DNA of 8,790 nucleotides, from positions 1-8,790 of the forward strand of contig UQRU01000090.1 in the NCBI GenBank assembly GCA_900543475.1, written 5' to 3'. Source of the stretch: an uncultured Eubacteriales bacterium. GTDB lineage: Bacteria; Bacillota; Clostridia; Christensenellales; CAG-138. This document shows positions 4,707 to 8,790 of the stretch, one piece after another (the stretch's first letter is position 1; the number at the start of each line of letters is the position of its first letter). Both the position numbers and the translations under genes were made by a program. The notes under the pieces are model-generated. The model did not search any database, was not told where the DNA came from, and worked only from the letters and a program-made list of their open reading frames with translations.

Positions 4707-5687
4707 TCATCCCCGCCTGGGGACGATGCGGACCCAGTAGCCGCTGCCATCGGCGGCCCGAAGGAAGCGGCCGAAGCCGGGCTGGCGGGAAACCGGGGCA
4801 TAGACGCCGGGTAGGGCATAGACGGTATAGGAGCCGCCCCGGCCCACCCCCTCCCCCACCAGATAGTGGCCGGGCCGGCCGGGATATTCCACCCGCTTCC
4901 AGGCGCTTTGGGGAAAGGCCCGGGGGAAGGGGTTGGAGATGGGCTTGGTGGCCGGGGTTTGGGAGGAAACCGAAGCGGCCTGGGATTCCTGGGGGGCGAA
5001 TAGGGCTTGGGCCCGCTGTAGGATATCCAAAAGGGCCGGGCTTTGCTGCCGGCTGGGAGCGGGTCCCGCCTGGGAGGGCTGTTCCGGGGGCGCGTCCGCA
5101 GGGGATGCGGCTTGATCCGGGGGGGCGTCCGCCTGGGCGGCTGAGGATAGCGGCGCTTCCGGGGCATCGGCAGGGGGGCGTATGGGTGGGGATGCCGGCG
5201 CTTCCTCCGCCGGGCAGGGCGCAGCCGGTTCCGGGGCGGGGCCGGCGGGAGCGTCGGGGGGAGCAGGCTGGGCTGAGGCGGAGGCTGAGGCGGGTTCCTG
5301 GGGCAATGGCCCGGCGTCTAAGGAAGGGGTTGGGTCCGGCTGTTGGGCTGGGACGCAGGGCGGCGCTATGGGCTGGGGCAGGCCCTGGAGGCGGATGGCC
5401 ACCTGGACCTGTTCCAGGAGGGCCTGCCGGCCGGCGAAGCCGCCGGAGAGGGGGAAGGCGGTCCCGTCGTATACCAGGGCGCCCAGGGGGATAAAATCCA
5501 GGGCAAGGGAAGCGGAACCATCCGGCGCAAGGGGGATGGGTTGGACTTGGCCGGCTTCCCCGGCCAGGAACAGGCAGCCGGAAGCAAGGGGCGGGTCCAG
5601 GGAAATATGGCAGGCTTGGGGGTCCTGGCCATGAAGGCGCAGCAGGGCCCTATGGTCGCCCCGAAGGGGGATGGTTTTTTGCAGCAT
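4707..5687 (-). CDS. two-domain protein with long Pro/Ala-rich linker, function unknown
   Basis: A 326-residue protein I cannot assign. Residues about 1-103 (starting MLQKTIPLRGDHRALLRLHG) look like a small beta-rich domain. Residues about 104-225 are a low-complexity linker dominated by Pro, Ala, Gln, Glu, Asp and Ser. Residues about 252-326 form a compact C-terminal part with WKRVEYPGRPGHYLVGEG (263-280), a YALPGVYAP turn (290-298) and GSGYWVRI near the end, a pattern I recall in uncharacterised Clostridia proteins. No signal peptide or membrane segment is seen, so it is probably cytoplasmic or spore/cell-surface associated by other means. The reading frame continues two codons upstream to a TTG at 5693, but the ribosome-binding site fits the ATG at 5687. 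It is divergent from the Nudix operon and monocistronic. Confidence 0.75.
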   Translation of the reverse strand: MLQKTIPLRGDHRALLRLHGQDPQACHISLDPPLASGCLFLAGEAGQVQPIPLAPDGSASLALDFIPLGALVYDGTAFPLSGGFAGRQALLEQVQVAIRLQGLPQPIAPPCVPAQQPDPTPSLDAGPLPQEPASASASAQPAPPDAPAGPAPEPAAPCPAEEAPASPPIRPPADAPEAPLSSAAQADAPPDQAASPADAPPEQPSQAGPAPSRQQSPALLDILQRAQALFAPQESQAASVSSQTPATKPISNPFPRAFPQSAWKRVEYPGRPGHYLVGEGVGRGGSYTVYALPGVYAPVSRQPGFGRFLRAADGSGYWVRIVPRRG

Positions 5688-5695
5688 GGGCAACG

Positions 5696-5701
5696 CACCT
5701 C
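5696..5701 (-). promoter_or_regulatory. ribosome-binding site choosing ATG over TTG
   Basis: GAGGTG on the minus strand lies 8 bases before the ATG at 5687 but only 2 before the in-frame TTG at 5693, so the ATG is the better start of the Pro/Ala-rich protein. Confidence 0.6.
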
Positions 5702-5745
5702 AATAGGCCGGGCGGCCTAGGGAACAGGCCGGCCGGGAAATGGAT

Positions 5746-5782
5746 GGGGGCCCGGCGGGGGAATTCTTGTGCCGGGGGCCCC
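5746..5782. repeat. GC-rich hairpin between divergent genes
   Basis: GGGGG-CCCGGC (5746-5756) pairs with GCCGGG-GG-CCCC (5771-5782) over ten base pairs with a small bulge and a 14-base loop. It lies in the 156-bp divergent spacer, upstream of the -10 of the Nudix operon and within the likely leader of the minus-strand gene. It could be an operator or leader hairpin; no clear minus-strand promoter is visible near it. Confidence 0.35.
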
Positions 5783-5798
5783 ATTTGTTACTAAACTA

Positions 5799-5807
5799 TG
5801 ATATAAT
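5799..5807 (+). promoter_or_regulatory. extended -10 promoter of the Nudix-Lit-tsaD operon
   Basis: A perfect TATAAT (5802-5807) is preceded by TGA, giving the extended -10 form TGnTATAAT. No good -35 box is found at 16-18 bases, which such promoters tolerate. Transcription would start near 5814, 30 bases before the first start codon. Confidence 0.75.
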
Positions 5808-5843
5808 ACCCCAAAGAATACCCATAGAAAGGCGGAAGGAAAG

Positions 5844-6581
5844 ATGGAAGAGCTGCGCAATGCCAAGGGCCAGACCCTAGCGGAATTTCTGGCGGCCTAT
5901 GATGTAAATAAATATCCCCACCCTTCGGTCACGTCGGATACGGCGGTGTTTACCCTGCAAGAGGTGGCGGGGGAGCTATGCCTAAGCGTGGCCCTGGTGC
6001 GGCGGGGGAACCATCCGGACCTGGGGCGGTACGCTTTGCCCGGGGGATTTTTGAATATGGATGAGACCAGCCTGGAGGGCGCGGCCCGGGAGCTGGAGGA
6101 AGAGACCGGGGTAACTGGGGTGGCCCTGCGGCGGTTTGGGGTTTTTGACGCCCTGGACCGGGACCCCCGTACCCGGGTGATCACCATCGGGCATTTGGGG
6201 CTGGCCCCCATGGGCAGCCTACAGCCCAAGGGCGGGGACGATGCGGCGGAAGCGGGGCTGTTTACCGTGGACGTGGCATTGGAAAGCTGGTGCCCCCGGG
6301 CGGAGACGTATCGGATCTATTTATCCGGAGAGCAGGTGGAGCTCATGGCCCGGGCCCAGCTGCGCTATGACCAGATGGGCAGCTATACGGCAGCCCTGCC
6401 AAAAAGCGACGTGGGTCTAGCCAGCGACCATGACCATGTGCTCTTTGCGGCCCTGGTGGCCCTCAACGCCCTGCCCCGCCGCCGGGCGGCCCGGCTTTTG
6501 ACCCTGGGGAAGCCCCATTTGGAGCAGGACGCCATGCGGGCGTTGGATTGGGCCTTGGGCGCGCTGCCGGGAGAGGCGTGA
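5844..6581 (+). CDS. Nudix hydrolase, ADP-ribose pyrophosphatase-like
   Basis: The 245-residue protein carries a perfect Nudix box, G68-x5-E74-x7-R82-E-L-x-E86-E87-x-G89-V90, which binds magnesium and catalyses hydrolysis of a nucleoside diphosphate linked to another group. The preceding YPHPSVTSDTAVFTL (24-38) and the ALPGG before the box resemble the COG1051/NrtR-type branch that acts on ADP-ribose or related compounds. The C-terminal 75 residues are Ala/Leu-rich helices; I see no obvious winged helix of an NrtR regulator, so an enzyme is more likely, but the substrate is not settled. AAAGG/AAGGA sites precede the ATG. First gene of an operon; the next start lies one base after its stop. 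Confidence 0.85.
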   Translation: MEELRNAKGQTLAEFLAAYDVNKYPHPSVTSDTAVFTLQEVAGELCLSVALVRRGNHPDLGRYALPGGFLNMDETSLEGAARELEEETGVTGVALRRFGVFDALDRDPRTRVITIGHLGLAPMGSLQPKGGDDAAEAGLFTVDVALESWCPRAETYRIYLSGEQVELMARAQLRYDQMGSYTAALPKSDVGLASDHDHVLFAALVALNALPRRRAARLLTLGKPHLEQDAMRALDWALGALPGEA

Positions 6582-6582
6582 T

Positions 6583-7284
6583 ATGGATAAGGCAAAGGCG
6601 TTGCTGGTGGTGCCCTTGTGGCTGCTGGCCATCCTGGGGCTATTGATGGGGGCTTTGCGGCTGACCATCAACCGGCCCGGGTATTTTTCCAATATATATG
6701 AAGAAATGGATACCCAAAGCCGGATCGGGATCTCCCCGGCGGATTGCACCGACGCCATGATGGCCATGATCGGCTATATGGAAGGCAGCCGGGACAGCAT
6801 CCAGCTCACGGTGACGGAGTATGGCCGGCAGGTCCAAATGTTCAACCAGCAGGAGATCGACCATATGGTGGATGTGCGGGCGCTGTATCAGACCTTCCGG
6901 GACCTGGGGGATGTGGGGCTGGCCAGCCTGGGCCTGTTCCTGATCGGGCTGGCCGCCTGGAGCCGTTGGCCTGGGCTTTCCCGGCAAATACGCCGGGGCT
7001 GGTGGGTGGCTTTGGGGATCTTTGCCGGGGTGCTGGTTGTGCTGGGGGTATATGCGGCGGTGGATTTTTCGGATTTTTGGACCCGTTTCCATTATGTGTT
7101 TTTCACCAATGATCTGTGGCTCATGGATTATGCTACCTGTAGGATGATCCGCATTTGTCCCCTGGAGCTGTTTTCCGGGATCATCGCCGCCTTTACCGGC
7201 CTGTCCCTGGTGGGGCTCGCCGTGGTGAGCCTGGTGGTGGGCCTGGTGGGCCGGCGGGCTGGAAAGGAGGGCGCGGCAGCTTGA
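6583..7284 (+). CDS. TIGR01906/DUF1461 membrane protein, Lit-like lipoprotein transacylase candidate
   Basis: A 233-residue integral membrane protein with four predicted segments (about 7-26, 110-127, 139-161 and 196-222). The extracytoplasmic loops carry the family signatures: EIDHMVDVRALY with H94, and FHYVFFTNDLWLMDYAT with H170, followed by a Pro-Leu-Glu-Leu-Phe turn. These match DUF1461 (TIGR01906), the family of Lit, which in Enterococcus and Bacillus cereus moves an acyl chain within diacyl-lipoproteins to give the lyso form; two histidines are central to its activity. If the assignment holds, this protein would remodel lipoprotein N-termini in the membrane and may alter TLR2 recognition. 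Activity is inferred from family; many DUF1461 proteins are untested. It sits one base after the Nudix gene and overlaps tsaD by 4 bases. Confidence 0.8.
   Translation: MDKAKALLVVPLWLLAILGLLMGALRLTINRPGYFSNIYEEMDTQSRIGISPADCTDAMMAMIGYMEGSRDSIQLTVTEYGRQVQMFNQQEIDHMVDVRALYQTFRDLGDVGLASLGLFLIGLAAWSRWPGLSRQIRRGWWVALGIFAGVLVVLGVYAAVDFSDFWTRFHYVFFTNDLWLMDYATCRMIRICPLELFSGIIAAFTGLSLVGLAVVSLVVGLVGRRAGKEGAAA
7263..7270 (+). promoter_or_regulatory. tsaD ribosome-binding site supporting a TTG start
   Basis: AAAGGAGG, an almost perfect Shine-Dalgarno site inside the end of the preceding gene, lies 10 bases before TTG at 7281. There is no ATG near the expected N-terminus of tsaD, so this site decides the start. 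Confidence 0.75.
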
Positions 7285-8360
7285 TTTCCTATGAAGAACA
7301 GGCGGCGGCAGCGCTGGCCGCTTATGGGGAGGACCCCAAAGCGCTGCTGCTGGCCATAGAAAGCTCCTGCGACGAAACCGCCGCCGCGGTGCTGCAAGGC
7401 GGGCGGCGGGTGCTGTCCATGGCGGTCCATACCCAGATCCCCCTCCACCGGCAATACGGCGGGGTGGTGCCGGAGCTGGCTTCCCGCAGCCATGTGGAGC
7501 GGATCGGCCCTGTGGTGGAGGAAGCCCTACGCCGGGCGGAGGTATCCCTTTCCGAGATCGACGCCCTGGCGGTCACCTGCGGCCCCGGGCTGGTGGGCGC
7601 CCTGCTGGTGGGGGTCAGCTACGCCAAGGGCTTAGCCTTGGCCCTGGGGTTGCCCCTGGTGGGTGTAAACCATCTGGCCGGCCACATCGCCGCCAACTAT
7701 TTGACCTTCCCCAAGCTGCGGCCCCCCTTTACCTGCCTGGTGGCCAGCGGCGGCCACAGCCACATTGTTGCGGTGGAGGATTATGAGAGCTTCCGCTTGC
7801 TGGGCTGCACCCGGGACGACGCGGCGGGGGAAGCCTTTGACAAGGTGGCCCGGGCGCTGGGCCTGCCCTATCCCGGCGGGCCGGAGCTGGAAAAATTGGC
7901 CCTGGAGGGGGATGCTTACGCCTATCCCCTGCGGGCGGGCTTCAATGAAGGCCCCGGGCTGGATATGAGCTTTTCCGGGTTAAAGACTGCGGCCGTCAAC
8001 CTGCTGCACAACGCCGCCCAGCGCCAGACGCCCCTTTGCAAGGCGGATCTGGCCGCCTCCTTCCAGCGGGCGGTGTGCCGTACCCTTACGGAAAAGGCCG
8101 TCCATGCCGCCCAGGCCCAGGGCAGCCAGGCCCTGGCTTTGGCCGGGGGCGTTTCCGCCAACATGTATTTGCGCGCCATGCTCCAGGAAGCCTGCCAGGC
8201 GGCCGGGCTGCGCTTCTACTGCCCGGATTTCCGCTTCTGCACGGATAACGCCGCCATGATCGGCTGCGCGGGCCACTACGCCCTGCTGGGGGGCCGGCGC
8301 TCCAGCCTGGCCCTCAACGGCATGCCCGCCCTGGCCCTGGACGCACGCCCGGCGCAATAG
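7281..8360 (+). CDS. tsaD: tRNA N6-adenosine threonylcarbamoyltransferase TsaD
   Basis: TsaD, with TsaB and TsaE, transfers threonylcarbamoyl from TC-AMP to A37 of tRNAs that read ANN codons, forming t6A, essential in most bacteria. The 359 residues show all hallmarks: AIESSCDET (25-33), the metal-binding HLAGH (131-135), SGGHSHIV (156-163), DDAAGEAFDKVAR (179-191), MSFSGLKTA (229-237), AGGVSANMYLR (288-298) and TDNAAMIG (321-328) with the metal-ligand Asp322. The start is TTG at 7281, overlapping the upstream TGA stop as TTGA. The frame is open further upstream to 7155 but that part lies within the membrane protein gene in another frame. The chosen start gives about 20 extra residues before the usual N-terminus. 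The tsaB, tsaE and rimI partners often found nearby are not in the window. Confidence 0.95.
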   Translation: MISYEEQAAAALAAYGEDPKALLLAIESSCDETAAAVLQGGRRVLSMAVHTQIPLHRQYGGVVPELASRSHVERIGPVVEEALRRAEVSLSEIDALAVTCGPGLVGALLVGVSYAKGLALALGLPLVGVNHLAGHIAANYLTFPKLRPPFTCLVASGGHSHIVAVEDYESFRLLGCTRDDAAGEAFDKVARALGLPYPGGPELEKLALEGDAYAYPLRAGFNEGPGLDMSFSGLKTAAVNLLHNAAQRQTPLCKADLAASFQRAVCRTLTEKAVHAAQAQGSQALALAGGVSANMYLRAMLQEACQAAGLRFYCPDFRFCTDNAAMIGCAGHYALLGGRRSSLALNGMPALALDARPAQ

Positions 8361-8368
8361 GGGTTAGC

Positions 8369-8406
8369 GCCCCCGCCGGCCACAGCATATGGTATACGGC
8401 GGGGGC
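8369..8406 (+). terminator. hairpin after tsaD, possible weak terminator
   Basis: GCCCCCGCCG (8369-8378) and CGGCGGGGGC (8397-8406) form a perfect 10-bp GC-rich stem with an 18-base loop, starting 8 bases after the tsaD stop. No T tract follows, so it may terminate inefficiently, protect the 3' end of the mRNA, or need a factor. A second small hairpin, ACAAAG/CTTTGT, is at 8449-8462 just ahead of the tRNA promoter. Confidence 0.45.
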
Positions 8407-8464
8407 AAAGGCAAAATCCCATGGACGAAGTATGAAAAATGCGGGAAAACAAAGCCCTTTGTGG

Positions 8465-8493
8465 TTGACAAAAATGTCCTGCTGTACTAGAAT
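8465..8493 (+). promoter_or_regulatory. promoter of tRNA-Gly and probably tuf
   Basis: TTGACA (8465-8470) and TAGAAT (8488-8493) are 17 bases apart, close to the sigma-A consensus. The start is expected near 8500, about 60 bases before the tRNA. A direct repeat GCTGTACT (8481-8488 and 8500-8507) flanks the -10 box. No other promoter is visible before tuf, so this one probably serves both. Confidence 0.85.
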
Positions 8494-8559
8494 AATGATG
8501 CTGTACTCTACGGAGGTCTGCTGTAGGACGGAGCAACCGCCCGAATACGCTGTGGCTAC

Positions 8560-8633
8560 GCGGGTGTAGCTCAGTGGCAGAGCGTCGGCTTCCCAAGCCG
8601 ATAATGTGGGTTCGATTCCCATCACCCGCTCCA
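8560..8633 (+). tRNA. tRNA-Gly, anticodon CCC
   Basis: The 74 bases fold into a complete cloverleaf: acceptor GCGGGTG/CACCCGC, D stem GCTC/GAGC, anticodon stem TCGGC/GCCGA with loop TTCCCAA, variable loop TAAT, T stem GTGGG/CCCAT with loop TTCGATT. The discriminator is T, normal for glycine, and CCA is encoded. The anticodon CCC (8592-8594) reads GGG codons only, which suits a GC-rich genome that also has a UCC and a GCC tRNA elsewhere. It lies directly upstream of tuf, an arrangement also known from tRNA-tufB operons. Confidence 0.95.
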
Positions 8634-8636
8634 AAT

Positions 8637-8676
8637 GCCGGCCTTTTATGGCCGGCGCCACCCGTTTTCATGCGGG
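8637..8676 (+). promoter_or_regulatory. hairpins between tRNA-Gly and tuf
   Basis: GCCGGCC/GGCCGGC (8637-8643 with 8650-8656, loop TTTTAT) begins three bases after the tRNA CCA end, and a smaller CCCG/CGGG stem follows (8661-8676). Without a T tract these are unlikely to end transcription. They may separate the tRNA from the tuf mRNA during processing and form the 5' end of the mature tuf message. Confidence 0.45.
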
Positions 8677-8733
8677 CAGAGGGCAGGTCCCCCGAAAAGA
8701 CAAGCACAAAACATTTTGGAGGAAGAAGTTTCA

Positions 8734-8790
8734 ATGGCAAAGGCAAAATTTGAACGCACGAAGCCCCATGTAAACATCGGCACCATCGGC
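8734..8790 (+). CDS. tuf: elongation factor Tu, N-terminal fragment cut by the window end
   Basis: Only the first 19 codons are present, MAKAKFERTKPHVNIGTIG, the characteristic EF-Tu N-terminus leading into the P-loop. EF-Tu delivers aminoacyl-tRNA to the ribosome with GTP. GGAGG at 8718-8722 precedes the ATG by 11 bases. It is probably co-transcribed with the upstream tRNA-Gly. The rpmG-secE-nusG cluster that often lies just after tuf is here 4.6 kb away on the opposite strand. Confidence 0.95.
   Translation, partial: MAKAKFERTKPHVNIGTIG

Noticed and set aside
4484..5494. 336-residue plus-strand frame through the poly-G tract
   Set aside because: It begins with a poly-Gly run coded by the homopolymer and is Gly/Arg/Pro-rich throughout; GC-rich sequence lacks stop codons. 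It is antisense to the supported gene at 4707-5687.

Overview
The window looks like chromosome of a GC-rich, low-copy-repeat Clostridia bacterium (Bacillota; a gut Oscillospirales- or Christensenellales-type genome would fit, but the sequence alone does not settle the order). The reasons are the rpmG-secE-nusG-rplK-rplA-rplJ-rplL cluster, strong AGGAGG ribosome-binding sites, sigma-A-type TTGACA/TAnnnT promoters with 17-bp spacers, an L10 leader with a transcription attenuator of the kind known in Bacillus, a TTG-started tsaD, and a TIGR01906/DUF1461 membrane protein, a family typical of Gram-positive bacteria.

Left half (about 1-4300, minus strand): a translation/transcription-factor cluster. 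A promoter at 4274-4302 drives rpmG, secE, nusG, rplK and rplA through a GC-rich structured leader. Inside it, just before rplK, sits a hairpin that resembles the 23S rRNA binding site of protein L1 and probably lets L1 control rplK-rplA. A second promoter (1943-1971) starts the rplJ-rplL unit. Its leader carries an intrinsic terminator and a competing antiterminator, the expected L10(L12)4 feedback switch. rplL ends in a clear terminator (794-820). The rpoB-rpoC pair that usually follows rplL is absent. Instead comes a small secreted or membrane-anchored protein of unknown function (88-492) with its own promoter and a folded 5' leader, then a GC-rich palindrome that may be a dispersed repeat.

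Centre (about 4300-5840): a repeat-rich, hairpin-rich spacer containing two minus-strand terminators, a 16-bp inverted repeat 136 bp apart and a 20-base G homopolymer. It is followed by a minus-strand gene for an unrecognised protein with a roughly 120-residue Pro/Ala-rich linker between two small folded parts.

Right half (about 5800-8790, plus strand): a tightly packed three-gene operon (Nudix hydrolase, Lit-like DUF1461 membrane protein, tsaD) from an extended -10 promoter, then a tRNA-Gly(CCC) with a near-consensus promoter that probably also transcribes tuf, whose first 19 codons end the window. The genes mostly serve protein synthesis: ribosomal stalk and L1/L11 proteins, NusG, SecE translocon subunit, t6A tRNA modification and EF-Tu. 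No complete new multi-gene system was recognised. The most unusual parts are the poly-G/inverted-repeat spacer, the structured leader of the small secreted protein and the pair of unknown proteins.
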